Shown here piece by piece: positions 51,414 through 63,457 of a DNA stretch of 64,000 nt. Where the stretch lies: contig NC_091052.1 of the NCBI RefSeq assembly GCF_963966145.1, forward strand, positions 4,154,001 through 4,218,000, written 5' to 3'. The number at the start of each line of letters is the position of its first letter. Position 1 is the stretch's first letter. The notes beneath the pieces are model-generated. The model saw only the letters and a list, made by a program, of their open reading frames with translations, did no database searches and was not told the DNA's origin. Position numbers and translations under genes: made by a program. Source of the stretch: Tenebrio molitor. Its lineage: Eukaryota > Arthropoda > Insecta > Coleoptera > Tenebrionidae.

Positions 51414-52749
51414 TTATTACAATTAAATGAACACAAAAATTCAGAGTGTGAAAGGCATCCATTTGAACTAGTTCCTGTTATTAAATTTGCTGATACTTGT
51501 TTTGTAAGTTTCACAATAGGTGTGCCATTCAATAAAAGTAAGAAAACAAAAACGATTTTGCTGATAGTGGACCAACTTACTTAATACTTTTTCCTAAATC
51601 CAGATTAATGTAAGCCTAATACAATTAGCAAAAGATCATAAAAGTACTAGTGAAAACCTTAGAGGGTGCTAGAAGTCCTGCTGTGATTGTCAACACTAAA
51701 AAACGATCAGTTAGAACAAATCGCTGACTCCCTGCGGCCTGCAAGATGAATAGGTCTATTAATGACTTTTTTAATACCCACCTGATGAAAACTTCTATAC
51801 AAAATGTAAATTATTTCTTTTTTGTTGATACTGCTAACATCTGTCACATGTTATATGCTAAAATCAATTTGCTAGTTGAAGGAACACAAAATTGAAAAAT
51901 ATATACATGGTGTCTGCGCGAAAACTTTGAATGTGTTTATTTCTTTAAAGTGCAAATTTCAAATTCAAGGTTGCTAGTCAGAGTATCGGACGTAATTGGG
52001 TGTAGTATACCCCTCACCCTCACTCATCCCAATTCAAAATTTTAAATGATATCTTTAATACTGACTACAAAAGAGAAAGACACCCTTTTTTAGTAAATCT
52101 GTGATTGTGATAGCTTTTGGGAAATTTGACTCTGATGTTTAAAAAGGTGAATTTTATAGATTAGAAAAGTTAAGTTGACCTGGTTAGATTTGTGGAAATA
52201 AATAAAAGATTCAAAGCCTAAATAGGGCAAAAAAATGTTAAATTATGGAATATACATAATAGCAATTGCAAATATCAAAAAAAAAAAGATTTCTTTTACT
52301 GTAATATAATAATACAATTCTAAATGTTCTGAATTGTTTAGACATTGTTCCAAATTTAAACAAACTCAATACATATTTAAATAATAGTATCTACAGTCAA
52401 TTCTCAAATTCATTTTGAATATTTTGAACATTTTCTGGTGTTAATTCGAGCCACTCGAGTGAGTGTAGTCTAAAGGTGAGTTCCATAAACCTGAAATTAA
52501 CTACAGATGTATGGTTTGGCAAAATGGAATTTGTATGTACCGTAGTTACGAAGTAAAATTTCTCATATTCAGAATACGTTTTTTTTTTATCTTTTCATTC
52601 TGCTCTCCTAGGATTAGTATAAAATTTTCTTCGAGTATTTCACAATTGGCACAGAAACATCAACAAGATTCTGTTTAAAAAAAGTTAAAAAAAGAACTAT
52701 TAACACAAAATCATGTTCGTTTTGAAGAGCAATGATAATTTTAATTTAG
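51414..52749. other. Noncoding DNA
   Basis: No supported gene. The sequence TACATGGTGTCTGCGCGAAA at about 51904 resembles a transposon terminus, but no inverted partner was found near the mariner remnant that follows. Confidence 0.4.
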
Positions 52750-53400
52750 GCTAAAAGAAATGTTCACAATGTGCTCCATTCATTTTGACAATGACCTAAT
52801 TGAAATCATTTGTGGCGCAATACGATTGATTTCTTCAGCAATTGGATCTTGCAATTCTCGTAGATTATGTGGTCTGTTTTTATACACTCGACATTTCAAG
52901 TGTCCCCATAAGAAAAAATCTAAGCGTGAGAGGTCAGGAGAATAAGCTGGTCATTCGACTGTTCCTCTTCGTCCAATCCATGACGCATGAATGAAATATT
53001 TCATCCAAGTAATCACGAACATTAGGTAGGTAAGCGTAAAATGTGTCGGAGCTTCTCTTGTTGCAACCAAATATTTTTGTTCGGACAGTAATCTGATTAT
53101 GTTATTTTCACCAATACTAGCCCACACATTTACTTTTTGGGGTGTTGTGTATGGATTTTGTGAATTCAATGTTCTCTTGACCAATTAAGAGAGAAAAGGG
53201 TTTGCTCTGATCATTTTCTCAACTCATCAACCGTGTGTATTTTGAAGGGTTTCATCTTTTAAGATTTAAACATTTTTAGAGCAGATTTTGGATTCGTTCC
53301 AAATTTGTTGAAAAAAAGTGTGCATTTTAAAAAATATTTGGGTTAGTGTCTTCGTCGGTTGCTGTTCTTGAACATCCACTTCTCGACAGGTCTTTTACTT
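52750..53400 (-). pseudogene. Mariner-like transposase remnant
   Basis: Minus-strand reading from about 53190 down to 52760, with frame changes, gives PQKVNVWASIGENNIIRLL, WIGRRGTVEW, an eroded form of P-x-x-S-P-D-L-x-x-L-D-F-F-L-W-G, then an eroded LKxxVYKxxPxNLxEL block, and ends near NEWSTL.TFLL, matching the NGGHFEHLL-type C-terminus. These are conserved blocks of mariner-type DDE transposases. Stops and frameshifts make it inactive. Part of an N-terminal region (MKPFKIHTVDELRK) can be read upstream. No intact inverted repeats were located. It differs from the remnant at 700-1010. Confidence 0.8.
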
Positions 53401-55419
53401 GACGCATTGCTTATAGTAACTCTGTTCCGTTCGATACAATGATTTTACTGATTTTGCAATGCGGATAAATAGTATTAAACAAAATATTTGTCTGATTCTG
53501 CAACTTTTACAACCATTATCAAAGTTTTTATTGATAAACAACAATAAATTTAGCAACAAGCTGAGACATGTTATTGCTTTCAAAAGTTACCTTGATTTTG
53601 ATGTTTCTGAATGTACCTAATTGTAATGTAACTAAAAGTAATAATAAAGCGGGTAAAAAATTAACTTGGATAATTTCTTGCTACACCGGAAGTGCAAAAA
53701 AATTGAAAATAACATTAATAAATTCTTTATTTTCGATACATGCCATGTTTTTAAAAATTCACCATCCTGAACTTTGTGTTACCTCTATACATAAACATTT
53801 TTATTTATTTAAAAACCTGTGAATTGATAATAATGCAAATATACAAAATATTTGCAGAAATAGATTTTTATGGCACATTTCCTTAAATTTATTATCAGGC
53901 TTGGCGCGGGTGAATTTAGTCGAACAGAAAAATAAAAAAATTGTTGTATTTTGATTGATAGATATTCAGAGCAATAGAAAATTACCTGGGCAGCAGGGCA
54001 GCCTAACCATTATTAATTGCAAATATACTGATGTGTTTTGTGCCATTTTTATCTAAAGAATTTTTTGTAAACCACATTTCTTGTTTTCCCCGTGGGCAAA
54101 ATAAAATTAACGATTAATCTCACTCTCTTTACTACAAACTAGGCAAGCAGTTTTCACATTATGTACGTTCAGATGAATATCTTTAACAATAGTTAAATGC
54201 CTGGAGATATTCAAAAGTTACAAATGTAAAGTTTCAGCAATTATGAAATCTGAAAACATGTGTTTAGGTTTTTAAAATAAAAGTTCGATTTAAAATACTA
54301 AAATTAAGGGTAAATAAAAAAACTTCCATGCTCTTTAAAATAGAATTTTAATTAAAATAAAGGAAGACAAGAACCTACTAAACTATTCCAGTACATATAT
54401 GTAGGTATGTTAAATAATCATAGAATTTTTCCCTAAGAAATATAAAAGAAACAATATAAAATGGCGCAAAATTATATTTACTGCTCAATTAGAATATCTT
54501 ATTCAGAGTTAATCTTGATCACACAATAATCTTTTGATCCATTTCGATAAACCCTGCAATGCAACCGTTGAATTTAGGCACAGGATTAAATAGGTATATC
54601 AAGAGATAAAATAAATTATAATAACCAATCCCAATTTAAATGTACATACTTCTCAAATTATCAGGATAAAGTAAAAGAAATAAAACTATCAAATGTAGTG
54701 ATTTAATCTATTAACAAACCGTTAACACACATTAAAAATGTTGTTTTGATTATTTACAAGCTTTAGTAGCAGTTATAAGATCATTTTAGAAATAGAATAA
54801 ATTTTAGGTGTTATTCGTACCTAATAATAACTTGGTATTAACTGCTCTCAAGTAGTTTTATAAAGTAATAAAAAAGTAAACTTGTATCTGATTGTTGTTC
54901 TCTATCCAAGATTTCTTGTTTTAAAAATTAACACAACATAAGGAAACACATGATTTAAAATATTTGACAAATACGTGGTTCAATCTTTATTAAAAATTAT
55001 AGTAAAAAGCGGACCAAATTTCACTAATGTACTTCATCCATTCAGTTCGTATTTAATTCTGTTACTGTTCTGTTGAGTTTAAAATACAGTTACCATTTTT
55101 TAGTCAAATATTATGTATTAGACATTAGTGACCACATTCAATACACATGGCTGAAAATAAAAGAATTTAGAAAAGTGCTGCTTATTTTTAAAACATACAG
55201 TTACGAAAAAATGTGGTAGGTAGGTACACATACCTATAGGTTGGCAGTGTTTTTTACTACTACCATTATTTTTGTGTATTTAAAATTGACTGACAGTACT
55301 ACGGGTGAAATATTAGAAATAAATAGACACAGCTAAGCCGTAATTGTACTTTTGTATAATTTGATGCCTTCCAGGATATCGAATAAAAATAAATCAGTAT
55401 TTTTCTATCTATAGGTAAT
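53401..55419. other. AT-rich noncoding DNA
   Basis: No supported gene; nothing recognised. Confidence 0.5.
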
Positions 55420-55539
55420 ATGTCAGATTTGGACACCATATTTCACTTACATATTCCTCCACTAATCTACATGGGAAATTTCAAAAATTCAGTGATATTT
55501 GGTGCACATACGTCACAAAATCAGAGCAAACTTGCGAAA

Positions 55540-55870
55540 AATACAGCAGAATACAAGGCGACGGGCGTCGTTCCATCGATGCGGCGATGGATGAATGTTG
55601 GCTGCACTGCGCGTCGGCGAACGTCGTGAGCGTCGTGCAACGCCATGTTGGATGACGGCCCCTCCTATGCCTGTTAGTGGCTGATATAGTGTTATCTCAG
55701 TAGGCGGGACTTGGCGCTGTTGTGTTCAGTTTGATTGACATGCCACTCTGATAACACTGCACTTGTCCACTGTTTTATTTCGAGTTTCGACAGTCCGCTC
55801 TTTCTTGTTCTGTGCAATTTTGTGGATGATTTGATTCATGAAATTGTTTTCATTCCACGGTACATCTTCC
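55540..55870. promoter_or_regulatory. CpG-rich island in AT-rich surroundings
   Basis: Many CG dinucleotides (GGCGACGGGCGTCG, GCGTCGGCGAACGTCGTG) stand out against the flanks. Such patches in insect genomes often mark promoters or enhancers of developmental genes. No coding frame or exon is identified. Confidence 0.3.
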
Positions 55871-56459
55871 ACGGACTAGAGCTGTTTCGATGACGTATGC
55901 ATGGACTCTCTCGAGTAGCAAAAAACAAAAAATCACACAATCATTATGTAGTACAATTCCAATTAAAAAAAAGTACCTACAATGTCAACAGGTTTCAGAA
56001 TTTCTACTTTTCAATTTTTTAACCAGTTGCTAAATCCTCGAGTTTTGTTTCATTAATTTTCAATATCAATAAATTTAATTAATTGCTTATTAAAAAAAGA
56101 TGGTTCATCAACAAATCTAGGTACATACCGTAAATTTTGATTCATTGAATTATTCTTGACTGCTCAATTAAATATTTATTTATTGATTAAAATCCATTAC
56201 ATATTTAGGTATCTATTGAAATATTTTTACACAAAAACAAATTTTTTCAAAACTAAAATCATATTTAGCAAAGTAAAATAAGTAAGCAAATAAATAGCTA
56301 CGAACGGATTTAGGTAGGACTGATTAACAAAATACAAAAAATCGAACTGAATTTTAATTAATCAAATAGAGAAGGGTCTTCGGAAAATGAAAAACAATTA
56401 CATAGATATCTAATATAGAAAAACAGAACATATCTATTCCTACCTACGTACCTATACCT
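55871..56459. other. AT-rich noncoding DNA
   Basis: Nothing recognised. Confidence 0.5.
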
Positions 56460-56917
56460 ACAGCGTTATTCACATAAGGCGACGAACCTGATCAGGTAAA
56501 AATGCAACCCAAAATACATTTTACAAAGCATTCATTGTGTTTTGGTATTTAAAAATTAAATCAGGAATCCAAGTAGGTGTTCTATATTAATTTGAAAGAT
56601 ATATCTGTCATTGTATTTTTCGTTCATATTTAGTATTTGAACAGGTTTTCGAACGATGAGTGAACCGATATGATCCTACTTACCCATTACTTTTGTGATT
56701 TTAATTGCTTATTATTGTTATTAAATCATACTTTGTTGAGAGACGTATTTCTCTGTCAGAAATTGACATTCATTAGGCAGACGTTAAAAGCTATCTATGT
56801 TTTATGCGCATTATGATAATGCCGGATAATGTAATAGGGATCGAGATGCCTTGTGAATTGCCTTTTGGGTTGCATTTTTATCTGGTCAGGCTCGTCATCT
56901 TATCTGAATAACCCTGT
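56460..56917. mobile_element. MITE-like element, related to 42185-42512
   Basis: The left end reads ACAGCGTTATTCACATAAGG through GACGAACCTGATCAGGTA to ATGCAACCCAAAATACA. The right end is its inverted copy, ending CTTATCTGAATAACCCTGT. It is about 458 bp long with arms of about 55 bp and encodes nothing. It shares the ACAGGGTT end and the TGCAACCCAAAATACA inner border with the 42.2-kb element, although the sequence between those points differs. Confidence 0.83.
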
Positions 56918-56939
56918 ATCTAGATATATAATAATAATA

Positions 56940-56998
56940 CAGTAGAACTCCAATTATCCGAACTCCAGCTATCCGAATCGCCAATTATCGGCATGGGT
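56940..56998. mobile_element. pogo/Tigger-like terminal inverted repeat, one end only
   Basis: CAGTAGAACTCCAATTATCC followed by GAACTCCAGCTATCCGAAT is the typical terminal sequence of pogo/Tigger-type DNA transposons in animals, with its TTATCCGAA repeats. The matching opposite end was not found, so this is a truncated copy inserted next to the MITE. Confidence 0.6.
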
Positions 56999-57019
56999 TT
57001 TAGGGGAACAAAAATTAAA

Positions 57020-57640
57020 TACATACAGGTGTCCCAGAGTTGTGAAAAAGCTCCATAACTTGCTTGTTATTAAAGACATCAACTTTTTCTTTTTTTTAGA
57101 TGATAGCTGTGTTTCCACTGCACATTCGGAAAATATGGCGGTATATATACAGGGTGTCCCAATATTATAAAAACACTAAAGTTATGTTTTTTTAAATGGA
57201 ACCTACCCATTTTGATTTCATTTTTGGATTCTATGCTAAATTATGAATCAAATCTATAGAGGTCGTTTTTACTTATCTGCCATCGTTTTTGACCTGTGGC
57301 ACATTTCTTACCAGAATTTCGGGTCCGTTCGAAAATTCGTACCTTCCAAATCGTTGCATATAAATTAAAATGATTGGCGCTGTTTGATTCCTGAATGTTT
57401 GCCGCATCTGCTGAGTGTTTACTCAACAACCTGCTCAGTCGCATATGCCTACTGCGATTTTTTAAACATAACAAACTAAAAATGTCAAAAACCCATTTTT
57501 TTCAAATGGCACCCCGTATTTACGTATTTATTATGCACTGGTCGAAAGCTTTTTTGACAAGCTTTCCAACGGCATAGGGTTTGTCAAATGTGAAAATCTA
57601 GGGTGCTATCCTAAAATCACTAAATTGGGAGCAACTTTTC
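57020..57640. repeat. Probable interspersed repeat with CAGGGTGTCCC edges
   Basis: Two similar edges occur (ACAGGTGTCCCAGAG at 57025, ACAGGGTGTCCCAATATT at 57151), and an AAATGGCACCCCGTATTTA edge lies near 57499, an inverted-type counterpart of AAATGGxACACCCTGTA. No protein is encoded. The exact boundaries are uncertain. Confidence 0.4.
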
Positions 57641-58739
57641 GGCTAAGGAGAAGCAAAAGAAAATTTTAATTATGTAGTTAGAATTCACTCAGTTGACTGA
57701 GTCTTAAAATAAAAATAAAATTTTATATAAAGAATTCTAGGAATTGTATCAATTCTTTAATTGATTTTCAATATACATAATGTACCCCTACCAAATAAGT
57801 ATGCAATCGAATTTAGTCCTCATTAATTTAATTGTTGTTACATTTATTAATATTACAAAAATGTTAAGCACACCTTTGGAGCTCTTTTACTATATATTTT
57901 CCTTGCTGCCTTGTTTTTTGATGGAGAAAGTCAATCACTTTTTAAAGAAATTTGCACAAATAACATACATTTATATGATCCATTGATATGAAATATTTTT
58001 CTAGTTATATCTAGGTAACTACAGCTATCTAAAATGTCTCTAATTATTATGGTAAAAATACGGTTAAATGGATATGATTTACGGCACCTACACAAAATCA
58101 AGAAATTCAAGATATTCGATTTTGTACGAAATTTTCTATTTTCTAGTTTTATTCAAAGTTGATTTTTTAAATTAATTAGAAAAGAATATAGGGAATTAAA
58201 ATGCTTTGTTGTTACTGTTAACTACGATTTAAACACAGCTGTACCTCAATTTTGATAATAAGAAAAACGAATAATTTATTGCATCTACTTAGAAGTTGTC
58301 TTGCCAAACAGAATCTGTTGTAACTGCTGGTTCAAACTGTCCTCCTTTCTAGAATGACCTATGAAACTGTTTGACTATTTTTACATTTAATAAAATAAAA
58401 TAAACAGTTCCAATTGTTCTCTTAGCAAATATGTATATAAATATTTGTCAGCATGACACCAGAAGAGCGTTTGACGTTGCAACAGTGACTTATTATTTCC
58501 TCATGAAATCATTCTAACTTTTAAAAATTAACCTGAAATGTGCACTCGTATCTACCTATAGGAAGTGACTTCTGGATGTGATTTCGGCAGTTGTTTTGTG
58601 CAAGCGAGTCTAAAAAAGCGGTGCCTTGGAAGAAACTTAACTCGTCTCATAAATCATCACCCGAAATGAAAATTAAGAAATCGTAAATTACGAATAAACA
58701 AAAATAATCCTATATCAATACACATGCGAGTCGTTCCAG
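57641..58739. other. AT-rich noncoding DNA
   Basis: Nothing recognised. Confidence 0.5.
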
Positions 58740-59417
58740 TGGCCGGAGTGATTGTCTTGACTTAGCGCCTTTTCAGGCACCGCCCCATATCAATAACTGA
58801 AAGGACGTAAAATGGAGCAGTCCGTGTGCACGACAGAGACGTCCAATCTGAAAACATGACATATGCACGCATGCTCTTTGAATTACAAGCGGGGGCGTGA
58901 CCGAGCTTCCAAACTTTAAGAGTCCTTTCAGATAAGCGACGGAAAGAGACGGGACATGGGGCGGACCGGCGTACGGAAAGGAGATGGCAGATGTGGAAAT
59001 GCCCGAATATTGCCGATCGGTCTGGCGTTCGGCAGAGGTCCATAGGTAGCCCTATGATGATATATAGAGTAGACGACTTATGGTTAAACCGCGTTGGGAA
59101 GTGGCCCAGATTACAGAGACTTTGCAGTATCAAGTCCTAACCCGATATCTGTACGGCCGCTAAGCGCTTAAGACTTTTTAATACTTTCATAGGATTTCGT
59201 GAAAACCGCCCTGCATTTGCAGTGGCAGTGATTTGTAAGATATTAACGGCGCGGACAACCGGTTTCATGACAAGGATTTTCGAGTGGATGATCGCGGATT
59301 TATTTATGTTTTTCCGGTGTTTTATTGAGATTTTCGTTATCCGGCCAGTGTTGTAAGGACTGTGATAGATTTGTGATCCGAGGAGCTTTCTTGGTCAACG
59401 CACGAGGATTCTAACAG
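58740..59417 (+). promoter_or_regulatory. CpG-rich region and candidate noncoding first exon of the 63-kb gene
   Basis: 58740-59400 is markedly richer in GC and CpG than its flanks. At its right edge GATTCTAACAG|GTGCGTTTTT is a usable donor after base 59417. No long + strand frame precedes it, so it would be 5' UTR. The 63059 acceptor is the first strong coding acceptor downstream on +, which makes this a plausible promoter and first exon of that gene. The minus-strand 123-codon ORF here is probably a GC-rich chance frame. Confidence 0.35.
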
Positions 59418-60899
59418 GTGCGTTTTTATTCCTTCCATATTCTTCCCTTGTTTTTAATTGACTTTGAAATTTTTGGGGCACGTCGGCCGATTTTTGTACA
59501 AATTGTTGCTCATCGTGCAGTAAATAATCCTCTAGAATCATATAAGAGACGCTGTAAATTTAGGCCTAACATCTGCGTTGATCAATTGGTAACTTACCTT
59601 ATTCAAAATTATAGAGAAATATTTACATAGCATTAACAACGTAAGCACGAAATTCCATTTGTTGCTTGCTGTAAAACCACTAATTCTGCTATACACACTT
59701 TTATAATATTCCATAAACTGTAATTTATGTTATACACATTTTTATTAGTAGTACTATAATATAATTTCTGGCCCTTTTGCAATTTTTGAAACAGCTTTGA
59801 CTTGTCTGCTGTTTAAAATTCATTATAAATACCTTTGATTGCTTTGTAGGAAATATGCTTTTAATTGGAAAATTTTCCGACGGATTGGCTATCACACTTA
59901 AATCTTTTGTTATCAGGTTTGTATCCTAGAATCACAAATACGAATAATATTCTACCATTGAAATTTGTTATTAAAAAATATTGCCTACTGAGTTACTTGA
60001 GATTTTTACTTGTTAAGCTTCTCTGTGTAGTCCAGTAAAGTGATCCTTGCAATATTCCATAACTACACAATATTTTTATGTAAATCTGTATTCTTAGAAA
60101 ATAGTACAATTTTTATAAAAAGCTAATTAAAAAGTTAATGAAAAAAATACAAAAAAAGTGCAAATCTCTACTTCTGAAATAAGTAAGCATTTTACTAGTG
60201 TTTGTTAATGTGTGAAATATAAAATTTATCTTTGCCTTAGAAGTGATTTACTACCTATACCTAGGTAGAACCAATATTATTTAAAAAAAAAGGAGAAGGA
60301 GAAAAAAAAGAAACATCATCAGAGTGATGAAATATAAATAATTACAACAAAAAGCAAAAGTTTTTTAAAGTACATACGTCACTAGCAATTTAACATTCGG
60401 TAGTTAAAAAGTGGTTAATAATTATTTAGTATCACCTGTCAGAATTATTATAACAATCTCTCTGACAATTTTAGCTATACACTTAGCATTTAAAAAACTG
60501 TGAATTAGCTTAAAAAATTTACTTTACTTAACTTTGAAAAACTTACAAAAATGTTAACAGAAGTGATCTTCATGTGTGTACATTTCACAGTTGTACCATA
60601 ACAAATAACAAGTTTATTTATTATTGCTTTTTGCAGTATCTTTTACTTGTAAGTGGCAATGAAATTTTATGGCGTCCAGATTCTTTACGTTTGTTGTGTA
60701 CAAATTAAGTAAATCAACAAACACTTATGTACTTTAAGCCATTTAAAACCGTGAGAAATACTCCTGAAATTGAAAAACTGCAGCAGGAAACTGTAAAAAC
60801 TTTTCAGTTTGATTAAAAAAAAGTGGTGTGATGAAGAACGCATCCTCGGATGCAGCGACGGTGTCATAAAAGTCTCCGCTAAAGCAATGAATCCTGCAG
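59418..60899. other. AT-rich noncoding DNA, possibly intronic
   Basis: No supported gene; nothing recognised. Confidence 0.45.
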
Positions 60900-61521
60900 G
60901 AGTCCGTTGTTAAACCGATGGGCGAGCTGCAAAACCCGCGGGATATGTAGAAAAGCAAACGGTAAGTCCAGGAATCCGGGTCGATCTGTCCGCCTCATCG
61001 TAAAGCTCCGACTTAAGCTTAAACCATCCGACTTAAGTCGTGCCGACTCCGGTTAATAACAATAATATTTCAGCAGGCGCTTCGGCCGGTCAATTACGGT
61101 CGCTAATGACGATATAAATACCGTCAAGTGATTGGAGCTTGTCGTTGTATCAAATTAGTGGGGTGGCGGCGAGAGAGGGGATGAAAAGCACGGGCTTAGT
61201 AGCCGCAAAGCTCTCAGACCGATGCCGACTCCGTCGCGACGCTCACTTGATCCGGTCTAAACCTGGCCAAAGCTGTTTTTAAGCTCCGTACCTTTTTTCA
61301 TGGACTTAACCGACTTTTGGTCTTTGTTCACGTCGCACCTGGATTTACTTACGATCTTTTAAGTGATCCCGGCACTGAGTGATTTTGTAACTGATTTGTG
61401 CATCTTTAGCGGGATTTGCCGGTATTAATTTCAGGCTTTTTTGCGGGAAAGTGGCTCAGGCCGGAGAAGGCGCTAAGAGCTTCCAAATGTTTTAGTGAGT
61501 TTGTGGTGCGCCCTGACCAAG
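60900..61521 (+). promoter_or_regulatory. Second CpG-rich region with candidate donor
   Basis: A GC-rich patch (GGGGTGGCGGCGAGAGAGGG near 61160) ends in CCCTGACCAAG|GTAAAGTTGC after base 61521, a reasonable splice donor. It could be an alternative first exon for the gene whose coding starts at 63175, or an enhancer. Confidence 0.3.
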
Positions 61522-63058
61522 GTAAAGTTGCTATTTTCCCACAGTCTTTCGCTTAACTCGACAAACTATCAACGGAGCATTTCCTGTAAATCTGAGGGAG
61601 CTTAATTTGTCATTGTTAGGACCGCGTCCCACCTTACGAAACTCTGATAAAAAAAATACATCTTCTAACCCCCAAAACATAGCCATCTACTAAAATTTTT
61701 GAAATTAAAAACAAACAATAATTTCTCACAGACACGTTAAATATTTATTGCAAATCGTCTATTAACTATCTTATCCAAGAGATAATGTCAACAGCAGATT
61801 CTTTCAGAGCTAGCATTCTTTATTCCGTATCATTTTCACACTTGATATGTCTAGAAACGTGACAATTTTGAAGGTGAACTTGATGTCTGAGTTCATCTGT
61901 TATCTAGTGTACCATGTTCAATATTAGTTTATAAACATAAAGATCTTCATCTAGTCCATAAACATTTTTTCTAAAACAATTTTATCTACTTGATGTATCA
62001 GTTATGCCAATTTTTCTTTCATTCTAGATTAAAATATCTCAAGTAGATATCTCTAATTTTACTATTTTAAATGGAACGTCTTGTATATTTTTACATGTTT
62101 GCAATTTATAAAAAAATCTGTTTGGAGTGAAATTATTTGGCAATCAAAAGAGTTACGAGCTTAAGAGTGTCTTCAGTATAGTCCTCATTACCAGTAAAGT
62201 AAAAATCATTCTTATTAAAGTCTTGACTATCTAGTGTTCAAAAGAAAATGTCATGGATTATTTGAAATTCATCATGTCTCAAGTGATAGTTAAATTTTTT
62301 TCCAAATTGTGCAGAAATATGAGTAACAACGAAGATCACTAAATATTGTTTATGTTTTCAAGGGTAGCCAAAATAGATCTATCGTATTCTAGTTTTAAAT
62401 AATAAAAGTAAGAATTATAACACCCGCGATTTTGAAAAACACATTTTTTTCAGATTAATTTACTGTACATTAAATATAAAATTTGTGGCAGTGTCATTCA
62501 TAACTATCAATAAAATGGCGACCACAAGGTCAAAAACACGAGCAGAAAAGAAAGAGCTAAATCTAAAATGTGTAAGAAATCTCAAGGATTAAGTGAGAGT
62601 GTCTAAAAAATTTATGTTAATCTGGAAATGTCAAATAAAATATAATAATTAATTTCCTGACAGGACACACCTACTTTTAGAGACGAAATTTAAGATTTTT
62701 CTGTCTTCCTGCGGTGTTTTTTCATATTTTTCCTTGTTGTTTTGGGTTTTTGGAACAAAATAAGATTCTAATAATAAAACTTGCATTTAACAAAATATTT
62801 CTAGTTCATTGCAACAGACGGTATTTTACTCTTTATTTTTCAATTTGGAAGGTAGCTAAAATTTGTGAAGAATAAACAATGTCAAATAGAGGTATTGTAA
62901 AATTTTAGAATTAAATAATTAATTGCTGCGGGAATGTGGATGTTTAACAAAAATTAAACAAAACATGATTACCTACCAGTCTAAAGCTGTCAAATAGTAA
63001 TTTCCATTTACCGACATGTGTGATCTATAATCTAATCAAAAATTTTCTCTTCTTTCAG
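61522..63058. other. AT-rich noncoding DNA, probably intron of the 63-kb gene
   Basis: No supported gene. An AAATGGAACGTCTTGTATAT fragment near 62070 resembles the edge of the repeat at 57.1-57.5 kb. Confidence 0.4.
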
Positions 63059-63457
63059 GTGTTCGTATTCACCGAACAACGATGCTATCGACCTAGACGC
63101 CGTAAAGTAAAAGCTAGAAAAAATAATTTTATCGCGCGCGCGTGCATTCCAACTTAAATCCTGCAATAATTCAAATGGAACGGATGGAATCGCTGTCTGA
63201 TCCAGCTCTGTGCCTGCAAGACTTGGTGACGGGAGTAACGACTTCGTCGGCGAATTCGGACATTCATGGAGTTCATCATCTGCATGACTCCGTCAGTTCG
63301 GCTGTGTCGGTTAGTTCAGCCATCACCGGAATTATGAGTGGAGCTTCGGCCTCGGTCCTGGGACACCACGTGACGTCGCACGAACCCCCGCACCACCACG
63401 GGGTCGTGCCCCACACGCCCTCCCTCCATCACGAACCGTTGGAGAAGCTAAAACGTG
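63059..63457 (+). CDS. First coding exon of a His/Ser-rich, transcription-factor-like protein (partial)
   Basis: The exon is bounded by acceptor TCTTCTTTCAG before 63059 and donor CGTG|GTGAGT after 63457. An in-frame TAA at 63124 precedes the first ATG at 63175 (CAAATGG, a good insect start context), giving a 116-nt 5' UTR segment and 94 codons plus one base. The peptide starts MERMESLSDPALCLQDLVTG and is rich in Ser, Val and His (HHLHD, HHVTSHEPPHHHG), ending HHEPLEKLKR. No DNA-binding domain is in this exon. Low-complexity His/Ser N-termini of this kind are typical of homeodomain, POU or LIM-type developmental regulators, but I cannot assign the family. CpG density is much higher than in the flanks. 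The remaining exons lie beyond the window. Confidence 0.75.

Noticed and set aside
51904..51925. Possible transposon end TACATGGTGTCTGCGCGAAA near the second mariner remnant
   Set aside because: No inverted partner was found on the other side of the remnant, so element boundaries cannot be claimed.
58762..59133. 123-codon minus-strand ORF in a CpG-rich region
   Set aside because: GC-rich DNA has fewer stops; composition is Arg/Ser/Cys-rich without any domain. Better explained as a regulatory or 5' UTR region.
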